DNA of 64,000 nucleotides from Trinickia violacea (GCF_005280735.1 NZ_CP040077.1:3906001-3970000); one strand, 5' to 3'; positions 45,423 through 54,925 are shown, numbered from the stretch's first letter. Numbers and translations are program-made. The notes: a model not told the origin generated them from the sequence alone.

Positions 45423-47063
45423 TTACGGCTTAGCCGCGTCTTTTCCGCAACGTCCATAGGTGTCGTCGAAACGCACGATGTCGTCTTCACCCAGATAAGC
45501 TCCCGATTGCACTTCGATGATTTCGAGCGGCACCTTCCCCGGGTTTTCGAGGCGGTGACGCGTGCCGAGCGGAATGTAGGTGGACTCGTTTTCACTCAGC
45601 AAGAACTGCTCCTCGCCGCGCGTGACGAGCGCCGTGCCGCGCACGACGACCCAATGCTCGGCGCGGTGGTGATGCAGTTGCAGCGAGAGGCGCGCACCGG
45701 GCGTGACGACGATGCGCTTTACCTGGAAGCGCTCGCCGTGATCGATGGAATCGTAGAAACCCCACGGACGGCGCACCTTGCGATGCGTATCCGCTTCGGG
45801 TGCGTGCTGCGCCTTGATGCGCGCCACGAGCCCCTTCACGTCCTGCACATGCGAGCGGTCCGCGACGAGCACCGCATCGGCCGTCTCGACGACGACGACA
45901 TTCGTCGTACCTACACAGGCGACGAGCCGGCCGTCGGAGTGCGCGTACGTCGACGTGGCGCCTTCGAACACGACGCGTCCGCGCGCGACGTTGCCGCAAT
46001 CGTCCTTATCGAGCGCGTCCCACACGGCATCCCACGAGCCGAGATCGGACCAGCCCGCCACCAGCGGCACGACGACGCCCTCGCACGGCGCCTCGGCGCC
46101 GCCCAGGCGTTCCATCACGGCATAGTCGATCGAGTCGGACGGCGCATGCGTGAAGGCTTCGGAATCGGGCTTGAAAATCTTACCGTCGGCTTCGCCTTGC
46201 ACGATGGCCGCGAGGCAGGCGGCGTGCATGTCGGGCTGCAGGCGCTGCAATGCGTCCAGCCATACCGACGCACGCACAATGAAGATCCCGCTGTTCCACC
46301 AGTACGTGCCCGCAGCGACGTACTGCGCCGCGAGTTCGGCGGCGGGCTTCTCGACGAAGCGGTCGATCAGATGCGCGCCGTCGTCGAGCGCGCTGCCGAT
46401 GCGGATATAACCGAAGCCCGTGTCGGGGCGCGTCGGCGGCACGCCGAGCGTCGCGATCGCACCACGTTCCGCGTGACGCGCCGCGGCTTCGATCGCGCGC
46501 TGCAACGCGGGCACGTCGGCAATCGAATGGTCTGAAGGCATCGCGACGAGAATCGCATCGTCGCCGGCCGCGCAAGCGAGCGCCGCGGCGAGCGTCAGCG
46601 CCGGCGCGGTATCGCGCCGCGCGGGTTCGACGATCAGGCGCGCTTCCACACCGCTCGCGCGCAACTGCTCGTCGATGACGAAGCGGTGCTCGTCGCCGCA
46701 CACGATCATCGGCGACGCCGCGACTTGCCAGCCGGAAGGAAAGCCTTCCATACGGCGCACGGTGGCTTGCAGGAGCGAATCCGAGCCGACCACGCCGATC
46801 AGTTGCTTCGGATAGTGCTCGCGCGACATCGGCCACAGCCGCGTGCCGGAGCCGCCCGCGAGCACGACGGGCAGGAGCCGCGTACAAGGCGTTGCCGCCA
46901 GCGCAGCCAGGTCGGGAATGTCAGACGAATGAGCCGGCCCGTTCCGAGCCGACGCATCACGTGCCGCCGTCGCTTCCGGCGACGGCACAGCAGGTGCCGC
47001 CTTCATCGCGGCCACTGCTCCATGTCCATGACCCCCATCGTTCTGTTGTTCGTGAAACGCCAT
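45423..47063 (-). CDS. Mannose-1-phosphate guanylyltransferase / mannose-6-phosphate isomerase (BceA/ManC-like)
   Basis: Bifunctional enzyme of 546 residues that makes GDP-mannose. The nucleotidyltransferase domain starts at ~63 (LLPVVLAGGSGTRLWPMSRE) and includes HYPKQLIGVVG and FVEKPAAELA. The C-terminal cupin domain is the phosphomannose isomerase part: RPWGFYDSIDHGERFQVKRI and LQLHHHRAEHWVVVRGTALV. The first ~60 residues are an unusual Ala/Ser-rich extension with a His-Gly stretch (GGHGHGAV). GGGGAG precedes ATG 47063. It starts the minus-strand run that ends at the GMC gene, and feeds gmd. Confidence 0.93.
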   Translation of the reverse strand: MAFHEQQNDGGHGHGAVAAMKAAPAVPSPEATAARDASARNGPAHSSDIPDLAALAATPCTRLLPVVLAGGSGTRLWPMSREHYPKQLIGVVGSDSLLQATVRRMEGFPSGWQVAASPMIVCGDEHRFVIDEQLRASGVEARLIVEPARRDTAPALTLAAALACAAGDDAILVAMPSDHSIADVPALQRAIEAAARHAERGAIATLGVPPTRPDTGFGYIRIGSALDDGAHLIDRFVEKPAAELAAQYVAAGTYWWNSGIFIVRASVWLDALQRLQPDMHAACLAAIVQGEADGKIFKPDSEAFTHAPSDSIDYAVMERLGGAEAPCEGVVVPLVAGWSDLGSWDAVWDALDKDDCGNVARGRVVFEGATSTYAHSDGRLVACVGTTNVVVVETADAVLVADRSHVQDVKGLVARIKAQHAPEADTHRKVRRPWGFYDSIDHGERFQVKRIVVTPGARLSLQLHHHRAEHWVVVRGTALVTRGEEQFLLSENESTYIPLGTRHRLENPGKVPLEIIEVQSGAYLGEDDIVRFDDTYGRCGKDAAKP

Positions 47064-47214
47064 ATCGTGACTCCCCTATATGTGCATCTCGTAGATCTGA
47101 GCCTGCGCCCGGCCTCGCGCCGAGCGGCAATCAACGAGTTAACGTATCGCGGTCCTCGTTCGGGACCGCTGTCGCGCGTTCGTGCCGAACGCGTCGAAAG
47201 AGGCGCGACGGGCG

Positions 47215-48213
47215 CTAACCGCCGGCTTCGCGGCGGCTTTGTATGCGGAATTCCGTCGGCGAAATCATCATTCGCTTGCGAAAGATCTTCGCGAGCCGGT
47301 CGCCGTTGCCCATGCCGCTGCGTCGCGCGATCTTGTCGACGGGCAATTCGGAGTCGGTCAGGAGACTGCAGGTGATCGCAAGTCGCGCCTGCAATAGATA
47401 GTCCGAGGGCGTGATGCCCAGCTCGAGCTTGAAGCGGCGCAGGAAGTTGCGCTCGCTCATCGCCGCGACCTGTGCCGCATCCGCAATCGAAATCGGCCGT
47501 TCGCAGTTGTCCTGCAACCAGCGTGCCGCGGCGCGAATCTTGTCGCCCGCGCTCGCCGCCCCGGCGTCGCCGAGCAACGGCACAAGCCTTGCGCTCGAGC
47601 CCGGCATCAACCGTTCGGCCACGCCGCGCGCGACATCGAGGCCGAGGTCGCGCTTGACCATCGTGAGGGCGCTTTTCATCGATTCGAGACGATCGCCCGT
47701 ATCGGCCGCGTGTTCTTCGTGACCCGCGTGGATCATGTAGGAACTGAAGTGACGCTGCAGCTCGTGGCTGCCGATGCCGGCCGCGTCGAGCAGCACGCAG
47801 CCTTCCGCGATCGAGCGCACGGAGGTCGTCTTCGTATGCACGCGGCGCAGCCAGCCGATCAGCCGCTCGTCGTTGGCCGCGGCGCGCGCGCCCTTGCCGC
47901 CGGCGACGAATAAAGCATCGAACCCCATGTAATGACGTGCGTCGAGGCCATCGGTCCACACGCGCACCGACGACGAGCACGTCACATTGCCGCCCTCGGC
48001 GGAGAGGAAGCAGACGTCATAGACCCAGTCGTCATTCGCGCCTGTCGACGCGAGTTCGTTGGCGACATGGAACACCTCTGCGACGAGCCCCGCTCCCAAA
48101 AGAGAGAAACCGTCGAAGAGCAGGATTGCGATCCGGCGCGTCACACACTTCGTGCTTTTGTTCGAAGCATGTAACCAGCCCATTAGTGCGGGCTCGATAC
48201 TCGCATAAGGCAT
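47215..48213 (-). CDS. GlxA-type AraC transcriptional regulator (copy 1)
   Basis: Regulator of 332 residues: DJ-1/PfpI-like N-terminal domain (RIAILLFDGFSLLGAGLVAE, FDALFVAGGKGARA) and C-terminal AraC double helix-turn-helix (ISIADAAQVAAMSERNFLRR, PSDYLLQARL, VDKIARRSGMGNGDRLAKIF). The nucleophile-elbow position has Glu-Gly-Cys (AEGCVLLDAA). GAGGGGAAGG precedes ATG 48213. It lies directly upstream of the BceA-like gene with a 151-bp spacer, so it may control the exopolysaccharide operon. A close paralogue lies at 56328. Confidence 0.92.
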   Translation of the reverse strand: MPYASIEPALMGWLHASNKSTKCVTRRIAILLFDGFSLLGAGLVAEVFHVANELASTGANDDWVYDVCFLSAEGGNVTCSSSVRVWTDGLDARHYMGFDALFVAGGKGARAAANDERLIGWLRRVHTKTTSVRSIAEGCVLLDAAGIGSHELQRHFSSYMIHAGHEEHAADTGDRLESMKSALTMVKRDLGLDVARGVAERLMPGSSARLVPLLGDAGAASAGDKIRAAARWLQDNCERPISIADAAQVAAMSERNFLRRFKLELGITPSDYLLQARLAITCSLLTDSELPVDKIARRSGMGNGDRLAKIFRKRMMISPTEFRIQSRREAGG

Positions 48214-49759
48214 GGCCTTCCCCTCTAATTGTTGGAGACGCAATTGGCCGATCTAGCAATCTATTTGCAGTGCATCATAGTTATCTCCAAATCGGTTTGC
48301 GGACTCGCTGACGGAAATCAACGAGATGTTGGCGGAATAAATCCGCACTTGCCGCGCCGATTTTGGCAAACACTTATTTCGCCCGACGCATAAGCCAGAC
48401 AAATCGGACAAATCCAGTCCTATGACGCAAAATCCATGCATTAATTAGCTAAAAATCGCCAATCCAACTTGGCAAAAAAGATGCCAAGACCGATCGACCC
48501 GATACGGCAGCCGACCCCGTTTTTGATTACCACTTATTATTCATACGAAAACCGGCTGCTCACTCGAGCCGGCCCGTTTGTCGATATCGCGCTCAAGCAA
48601 AAACGAATGAAAACGCGAAATATTCAGAGCGCGAGGGGATTCCCCGATACGACGTTCACCGCCTCGCGAGCCGCATGCCGGAAGGACGGACTTCGAAGCG
48701 CCCGCGTGAAGCCATGCGCCTTCGACGATCTCGCCTGCTTACGGCCGGGCATGTGCCCGTCAACTGCCTTTTGCTCGGTTCCAAACACAGCAGTTGCTGA
48801 ATGCAAGGTAAACCCGAACCGAAAAATCGAGTGTGGCCCGGCCCACATTGAATGGCAGGTCGAACGCCTATCTGCGCCGACCCCAAATGAATCGAATTCC
48901 GATATTTGTCTTTAGTATTACGAGCGGCACCAGCAAATTACACCGCGACGTTACTAATTTGATTCATTTTCCTTAATCCGCATTTTCTAATATTTGAGAT
49001 TGAGCGTTCCATATTATGAATGCCATATTTTCGCGAAATTGTCTAAAGAATAGCCGCTAATAGGCAAGATCGTGCAGTCCATTTCCCGATCGGCAATTGT
49101 GCAGCGCACCGAAATAGCCAATTCACCATGCCGAGAAATTCCGGATTTCCTCATTCGAATCTTTGCCGCAACGTTTCAGAGCGGAAACGTCTGCGCTCCG
49201 AAGCAATGAGGGCCAGCTCTGTAAGGCTTTCGCGACAGGCATCACGGCCCGCACGGTGAAAGTTCGCAGGTCTTACCGAAGAAAATGGCGAAAATCGGCT
49301 GGCGGAAAAAACCGATCCGTATTGGTGCGCCCCTCGCAAACCCAAGCAGGCACAGGCTTTGCGGATGCCCCGTTCGAATCCGCCAAAAAACTTGCGTAAA
49401 AAGACTAGATTGAACGCTCCCGGATTTTTCCGAAGGCCTGTAGTCTCTCGCCTGCGATTCGACCGGAATCAGGGTGTCGTCCGATGTTTACAGTCGCACG
49501 CCCTATCCTTCGCTCGTCTCTTCTGCTGATCCGGTGCGCCGTGGCCGCTGCCCGCCGCGCCGGAAATCTCGCTTGGCTCGACCGCCTGGCATCGCTTTGG
49601 GACTAGTGTCCGCCACGATGCACGCCGGCCCTGGGCGACCCAGCTGCCCGGTCCAGGCACGCGCCAATCCTTTTCACCGTCGCCGTAGGGCGACGCGCGC
49701 ATCGTCGTTGTCTCGATGCGCAGCGCTAGCTATTGCCTGGCGCTCCAACACAACATGCG
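48214..49759. other. 1.5-kb AT-rich noncoding region
   Basis: No gene recognised. Much lower GC than the flanks, with several AT blocks around 48940-49050 (for example GTTACTAATTTGATTCATTT). It separates two divergent units: the regulator/polysaccharide genes and the hydrolase-like pair. It should carry both promoters and probably binding sites for xenogeneic silencers such as H-NS-like proteins (inference). A plus-strand open frame at 48469-48915 has TTG start and no protein character. Confidence 0.6.
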
Positions 49760-51817
49760 ATGAACACAACGTTTCCGTTCCTAAAGGACCTCAAGGACTT
49801 CAAGGACTTCAACACAAGAAAACTGGCGCGCGCAGCGCGCGCGCGCAGCACCGGCGTCTTGCTGATCGCCTCGGCGGCCACGCTTGCCGCATGCGGCGGC
49901 GGTGGCGGCTCCGGCGGCGCCGGCGGCTCCGCCAACAGCGCGGCCGGACAATCGGCCTCGTCCAACTCGTCGTCGGGCGTGGCGGGCACGCAAGCGGTCG
50001 CATCCGCCGGCAAGTCGATGACTTGCGGCACGCCGTCCGCCGCCTCGAGCGCGGCCTCCTCCAGCAATCTGATTCAAGCCGACACCCCGGGCAGCGACGG
50101 CACGCGCCTGTTCGCGGTCAACAGCACCTTCAACATCGCGCTCACGACGCAAGCCGCGCAAAGCGACACGCTCAACTGGCAAGTGCTCGACAACTGGAAC
50201 GTCGTCCGCGCGAGCGGCTCGTTCCCGGTGCAAAGCGGCGCGCAGACGGTGACGCTCTCGTGCTCGTCGTCGCTGGCGGGCTACTTCGCGGTCTCGGCGA
50301 CGCTCTCCAACGAAGGCGGCCAGCTTCCGAACGCCGGCACGCGCCCGCAAGGCATCGCGACCTTCGGCATCCTGCCGGACGTGTCCGCGACGCTGCCCGC
50401 CGTGAGCTACGCGCGCCAGGACCAGCACCGCTTCGGCGGCCAGGGCACGGACTTCATCACGGCCGGCGGCAACGACGGCTACCACCCGGTCTACACGGAT
50501 CTCGGCCTCTCGTGGGGGAACGACGACCGCAGCATGGGCACGGAAGAGCCGAACGGCCCGAACACCTTCACGCCGGGCACCAGTTCGCTCGCGTCGGAGC
50601 CGTACTTCCAGAAGGGCGACGTCATGCGGCTGATCACGCTCAACGGCATCCCTGCCTGGGCGAGCCCGACGGGCGCCGCGACGCAAAGCTATGCGCCGAG
50701 CTCCGAATCCGCGCTGCAGACCTATATGAGTCTCGTCGGCACGGATTCCGCGCAGATCCGCTCGGCCTACTTCCCGCACCAGTCGAAGAACTACTACCAG
50801 GTGACCTGGGAGCCGGACGGCGGCGGCCCGACGCAATGGCTCGACACGCAGGCGAACTTCGTGGCGATGTATCAGGCGGCCTACAACGGCCTTCACTCGA
50901 CTGACCCGAACGCGGTCGTGATGGGCGTGACCGCCTCGCTCGTGCGCAACAACACGACGTGGCTGCGGAACTACGCATCGCTCGGCCTCGCGCAGTACCT
51001 GGACGGCCTGTCGATCCACGGCTACTACGACGCTGGCACCTACCCGTCGCATCCGCCCGAGCGCCTCGCGACCGATCCGAGCGCGGCCAACGCCGCCAAC
51101 GCGCTGCCCGCATCGATGCGCGAACTGCGCGGTGCGATGAACACGTACCTCAAGCCGGCTTCGAAGCTCTTCGTGACAGAAACCGGCATCAGCTACGACT
51201 CGGGCACGTCGTATGGCGCGAACTATCCGACGCAGAACGAGCTCTTCGCGCACGGCGCGGTGGTCGCGCGTACGCACCTGATCCTGCTCGGCGAAGGCGC
51301 GGACATGAGCTACGTGTTCTACATGGCCGATCCGCCCGTCTCCCCGCCCGGCTACGGCATCTTCTTCGACCTCGCGGATGCGCAGGGCAACTATGGCGCG
51401 GGCAACATCAGCCCGAAGCCGGCCGCGATGGAAGTCGCCGCGATGACGCGGATCATCGACGGCACGAACACGCTCGGCTACGTCAACAACGTGCCGGCCG
51501 GCGTCTATGCGTACGCGTTCCAGCGCCTGGGCGGCGGCAAGATCGTCACCGCGCTGTGGACGCATAACAACGCCAACTGGAGCCAGACGGGCGGCTACAG
51601 CGCGACGTATAGCGCGCCGTACACGCTGACGGTCGATTCGCCGGGCACGTCGGGCAACGTGACCGTGCTCGACGTGATGGGCAACGCCTCGACGCTGCCG
51701 TACAGCAACGGCCAGGTGGCGCTCACGCTGACCGAATCGCCGATCTACGTCGTGTCGACGAATGCATCGGTGATGCAGGCCAATGTGACGACGCCGACGG
51801 GGTACGTGGCGAATTAA
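49760..51817 (+). CDS. Secreted GH39-like glycoside hydrolase lipoprotein, copy A
   Basis: Exported hydrolase-like protein of 685 residues. Lipobox LAAC with lipidated Cys near 45, preceded by KDLKDFKDFN and a hydrophobic stretch, followed by a Gly/Ser linker. An Ig-like domain covers ~105-185; a TIM-barrel-like domain covers ~205-560. Candidate catalytic pair: acid/base Glu351 in YQVTWEPD and nucleophile Glu474 in LFVTETGISYD, the spacing expected in clan GH-A (GH39, as in PslG). C-terminal ~90 residues are beta-sandwich (VALTLTESPIYVVSTNA). ATG 49760 has no clear ribosome site. A near-copy follows. Likely trims or releases the polymer. Confidence 0.8.
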   Translation: MNTTFPFLKDLKDFKDFNTRKLARAARARSTGVLLIASAATLAACGGGGGSGGAGGSANSAAGQSASSNSSSGVAGTQAVASAGKSMTCGTPSAASSAASSSNLIQADTPGSDGTRLFAVNSTFNIALTTQAAQSDTLNWQVLDNWNVVRASGSFPVQSGAQTVTLSCSSSLAGYFAVSATLSNEGGQLPNAGTRPQGIATFGILPDVSATLPAVSYARQDQHRFGGQGTDFITAGGNDGYHPVYTDLGLSWGNDDRSMGTEEPNGPNTFTPGTSSLASEPYFQKGDVMRLITLNGIPAWASPTGAATQSYAPSSESALQTYMSLVGTDSAQIRSAYFPHQSKNYYQVTWEPDGGGPTQWLDTQANFVAMYQAAYNGLHSTDPNAVVMGVTASLVRNNTTWLRNYASLGLAQYLDGLSIHGYYDAGTYPSHPPERLATDPSAANAANALPASMRELRGAMNTYLKPASKLFVTETGISYDSGTSYGANYPTQNELFAHGAVVARTHLILLGEGADMSYVFYMADPPVSPPGYGIFFDLADAQGNYGAGNISPKPAAMEVAAMTRIIDGTNTLGYVNNVPAGVYAYAFQRLGGGKIVTALWTHNNANWSQTGGYSATYSAPYTLTVDSPGTSGNVTVLDVMGNASTLPYSNGQVALTLTESPIYVVSTNASVMQANVTTPTGYVAN

Positions 51818-52202
51818 GCGCGTGATGTGAAGTAACGGGCGATCGATGCACCGCCCGGGGATTGAGCGGCCATGAGGGTCTTGATGACATCATGGCCGTT
51901 TTCACATTCACCGCGGAAAAGCATCGAGGGATTCACTCCTGATCGACCTCGGGCCAGAGCCTTGGGAACAGTTGTCGTCATGGCGGGCTGTCGGGTGCTA
52001 TGTAGTGTTCCGTGTCCGCGATTACATCTTTCAATTTATTGATTTATATGGATTTTTATAAAATCGACCAGTGTTCCATGTAGGGTTTCCTGTTGCGTTG
52101 CGGCCAGCCCTCGTATTCGTTCTCAGTGTTCGCTAAAACACAGTCAACACCCCTGTCGCCGTGCTTCAGTTAAAGGTCTGAAATCCGCCGGCAACGCTGT
52201 CC
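51818..52202. other. AT-rich spacer between hydrolase paralogues
   Basis: Contains the terminator at 51867. The region 52020-52080 is AT-rich (TTTATAAAATCG) and probably holds the promoter of copy B. A direct repeat of about 12 bases, AGTGTTCC(A/G)TGT, occurs near 52007 and 52071. Confidence 0.5.
51867..51903 (+). terminator. Terminator between the hydrolase genes
   Basis: CGGCCATGA (51867-51875) pairs with TCATGGCCG (51890-51898) and is followed by TTTTC. This ends the transcript of copy A, so copy B has its own promoter. Confidence 0.85.
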
Positions 52203-54182
52203 ATGCGCGCTACCCACAAGGAAACCTGCGCGGAGGCTGCCCGCTTCGCCTCCGTCACGCTCTGCGTCGCGTGCCTGCTGCTCGTCACCTGCAGCCGCAG
52301 CAACGGCAACGATGCGCCCGCTGCCGCACCCAACGCCGCCGCGGCCACGGCGCCCGAATCGGCATCGCTCGCGATGAAATGCGGCGTGCCCTCCGCGCCC
52401 TCGCCGGCCGCATCGGCCAACGGCGATCCAATCGAAGCCGACACGCCCGGCGGCGACGGCACACGCATGTTCGCTCCAGGCAGCACGTTCAACCTCACCT
52501 TCACGACCCGCGTCACCCAAGAGGACACCGTTCGCTGGCAAGTGCTCGACAACTGGAACATCGTGCGCGCGAGCGGGCAGTTCCCCGTCGCAACCGGCGC
52601 GCGGACGGTCACGCTCAGTTGCACCTCTTCACGCGCGGGCTACTTCGCGATTCAAGCGTCGCTCGCTCAAGCCGGCGCTCGACTGCCATCGCGCGGCACG
52701 CGTCCGGATGGCATCGCAACGTTCGGCGTGCTGCCCGACGTCAGCGCCACGCTGCTCGCCGCGAACTACGCGCATCAGGATCAGCACCGCTTCGGCGGCC
52801 AGGGCACCGCCTATCTCGCGCCGGGCCAACACTGCTGCGACGGCGACGGCTACCGCCCGCTTTACCCCGTCCTCGGTCTCTCATGGGCGAACGACAATCG
52901 CAACTGGTATATGGAGGAGCCCAAAGCGCCGGACACGTTCAAGCCGTCGCCCGACACGCTCGCCTCGTACTTCAGGAAGGGCGACATCCTGCGGCTGATC
53001 CAGCTCGACGGCATCCCCGGCTGGGCGAGCCCCGACGGCAAAGAGACCCATAGCTATGCGCCGGTTTCGCTCGATGCCTATCGGGACTACATGAGCCGCG
53101 TCGGTGCCGATTCCGCGCAGATCCGCGCGACGTACTTCCCGAACCAGTCGAGCAACTACTATCAGGTGACCTGGGAGCCCGACTACGAAGGCGGCCAGCC
53201 GTGGAAAGACACGGACGCGCACTTCATCGACATGTACCGCGCGACCTATCAAGGCATCCACGCGACCGATCCGAACGCCGTCGTGATGGGCACCGCCAAC
53301 AACTCGGTGCGAACCAACATTCAATGGCTCGACCGGCTCGCGCCGCTCGGCATCGGCCGCTACCTCGACGGCGTCACGATCCACGGCTACTACGACATCG
53401 GCTGCTCGCCGTCGCATCCGCCCGAGCGGCTCGTCGGCGACAGCGACTCCGCCAAGGCCGCGCAATCGCTGCCTGCATCGATGCGCGAATTGAGGCAGCG
53501 CATGGTCAAGTACTTGAAGCCAGACGCCAAACTGTTCGCGACCGAAACCGGTGTCAGCTACGACATCGACACCGCGTACGGCCCGAACTATCCGACACAG
53601 AACGTGCTCTACGCGCAAGGCGCGGTCGTGGCGCGCACGCATTTGATTCTGCTCGGCGAGGGCGCGGACATGACCTACCTCTTCTACATGGCCGATACGC
53701 CCGACAAGCCGCCGGGCTACGGCGTCTTCTTCGATCTCGCCGACAGCCAAGGCGGGTACGGCCCGAGCCTCGTCAGCCCGAAACCCGCCGCGATGGCAGT
53801 GGCCGCGATGACGCGCATCATCGACGGCACGGTCACGCTTGGGCATCTGAACGACGTGCCGGGCGGCGTGTACGCCTACGCGTTCCAGCGCTTGAACGGC
53901 GGCAAGATCGTGACTGCGCTATGGACGCACGACAACGCGCACTGGAACGCAAAGGACGGCTTCAACGCGGGCTACGACGTGACCTATCGCTTGCACGTCG
54001 ACGCGCCGCAAACGCAAGGGCAAGTCGCTGTGCTCGACGCCATGGGCAACGCCTGGACCCAGCCCTACACCGACGGGCAAGTCACCCTGACGCTGACCGA
54101 ATCGCCGATCTACGTCGTCTCGGCGAACGCATCCGCAATGCGAGCCCATGTCACACCGCCGGCCGGCTACGCGGCACATTGA
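52203..54182 (+). CDS. Secreted GH39-like glycoside hydrolase lipoprotein, copy B
   Basis: Paralogue of the preceding gene, 659 residues, similar from the Ig-like domain to the C-terminus. Signal with Cys near 30 (LLLVTC, a non-canonical lipobox). The same catalytic candidates appear in YQVTWEPD and LFATETGVSYD, and WSEND-type active site loops (HGYYDIGCSPSHPPERL) and HLILLGEGADMTYLFYMADT are shared. It has an extra Cys-Cys segment (GQHCCDGDGY) not in copy A. The two copies may have different substrate lengths or cleavage sites. Followed by a Nudix gene on the same strand. Confidence 0.8.
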   Translation: MRATHKETCAEAARFASVTLCVACLLLVTCSRSNGNDAPAAAPNAAAATAPESASLAMKCGVPSAPSPAASANGDPIEADTPGGDGTRMFAPGSTFNLTFTTRVTQEDTVRWQVLDNWNIVRASGQFPVATGARTVTLSCTSSRAGYFAIQASLAQAGARLPSRGTRPDGIATFGVLPDVSATLLAANYAHQDQHRFGGQGTAYLAPGQHCCDGDGYRPLYPVLGLSWANDNRNWYMEEPKAPDTFKPSPDTLASYFRKGDILRLIQLDGIPGWASPDGKETHSYAPVSLDAYRDYMSRVGADSAQIRATYFPNQSSNYYQVTWEPDYEGGQPWKDTDAHFIDMYRATYQGIHATDPNAVVMGTANNSVRTNIQWLDRLAPLGIGRYLDGVTIHGYYDIGCSPSHPPERLVGDSDSAKAAQSLPASMRELRQRMVKYLKPDAKLFATETGVSYDIDTAYGPNYPTQNVLYAQGAVVARTHLILLGEGADMTYLFYMADTPDKPPGYGVFFDLADSQGGYGPSLVSPKPAAMAVAAMTRIIDGTVTLGHLNDVPGGVYAYAFQRLNGGKIVTALWTHDNAHWNAKDGFNAGYDVTYRLHVDAPQTQGQVAVLDAMGNAWTQPYTDGQVTLTLTESPIYVVSANASAMRAHVTPPAGYAAH

Positions 54183-54338
54183 CTGCGACACGGATAGCGC
54201 GACACCGAATAGCGCCTCGCCTGCATTTGACTGCACAAAGCGATATTTCGGCGCTTGGCGCCAGCGCCGTTGCGCGATTCTTGCGAGTACGCCGCGCTGG
54301 ATTCGCAACACGCCGCGCTGACAACTTTGAGAGCCCCA

Positions 54339-54794
54339 ATGCTTACCGAACTCGACTTCCTCGACGTGGTTCGCCTGACGCCGCTCGTGTCGATCGATTT
54401 GATCGCCACCGATGTTCACGGGCGCATTCTGGTGGGACAGCGCCGCAACCGTCCGGCGCGCGGCACGTGGTTCGTGCCGGGCGGGCGCGTGCAGAAAGAC
54501 GAGACGCTCGACCATGCGTTTACGCGCATCGTCGAGAGCGAGCTCGGCATCTCGGGCATGGAACGCTCGGCCGCGCGCTTTTACGGCGTCTTCGAGCATA
54601 ACTACCCGGACGACAACTTCGCGGGCGAGCCCGGTGTCTCGACGCACTACGTGGTGCTCGCCTACGCGATGACGATGACGGGCAGCGCGCCGATCGGCCG
54701 CTTCGACCAGCACAGCCGATACGAGTGGCTCACGCCGGATCAACTGCTCGCGCGCCGGGACGTGCATGAGAATACGAAGGCGTATTGCCGGTAA
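54339..54794 (+). CDS. GDP-mannose mannosyl hydrolase (Gmm-type Nudix)
   Basis: Nudix enzyme of 151 residues that hydrolyses GDP-mannose/GDP-fucose to GDP and hexose in the cytoplasm. Nudix signature GGRVQKDETLDHAFTRIVES followed by ELGI, with the modified box typical of Gmm (one acidic residue fewer than standard Nudix). ILVGQRRNRPARGTWFVPGG is the family start, and YEWLTPDQLLARRDVHENTK the C-terminal signature. It controls GDP-mannose supply for the polysaccharide. Start at 54339 chosen because the upstream frame does not look protein-like. Confidence 0.9.
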   Translation: MLTELDFLDVVRLTPLVSIDLIATDVHGRILVGQRRNRPARGTWFVPGGRVQKDETLDHAFTRIVESELGISGMERSAARFYGVFEHNYPDDNFAGEPGVSTHYVVLAYAMTMTGSAPIGRFDQHSRYEWLTPDQLLARRDVHENTKAYCR

Positions 54795-54814
54795 CTCCGG
54801 TCGACTCACTGTGG

Positions 54815-54848
54815 GCCTGAAGTAAGCGCTAAAGCGCCAACATCAGGC
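54815..54848. repeat. Hairpin repeat, copy 3
   Basis: GCCTGA (54815-54820) pairs with TCAGGC (54843-54848) around AGTAAGCGCTAAAGCGCC, the same core as at 5965-6030 with small changes. Confidence 0.75.
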
Positions 54849-54861
54849 AACCACAGCGTGG

Positions 54862-54895
54862 GACCCAAGTAAGCGCTGAAGCGCTAACTTGGGTC
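54862..54895. repeat. Hairpin repeat, copy 4
   Basis: Arms GACCCAAGT and ACTTGGGTC are perfectly complementary and enclose AAGCGCTGAAGCGCTA. Fourth copy of the family in the window, 19-20 bp after copy 3. Confidence 0.8.
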
Positions 54896-54897
54896 GC

Positions 54898-54925
54898 AAA
54901 AAAACGCCCGCTTCATTGGCGGGCG
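54898..54925 (-). terminator. Rho-independent terminator of galU
   Basis: On the minus strand CGCCCGCC/GGGCG-type stem (54905-54925) is followed by seven T residues (A run at 54898-54904 on the plus strand). It lies ~200 bp after the galU stop. Confidence 0.85.

Noticed and set aside
48469..48915. 148-codon plus-strand frame in the AT-rich gap
   Set aside because: TTG start, no ribosome site, no protein-like pattern.
49781..51565. 594-codon minus-strand frame over hydrolase copy A
   Set aside because: Antisense shadow of a secreted protein with signal peptide and catalytic motifs.
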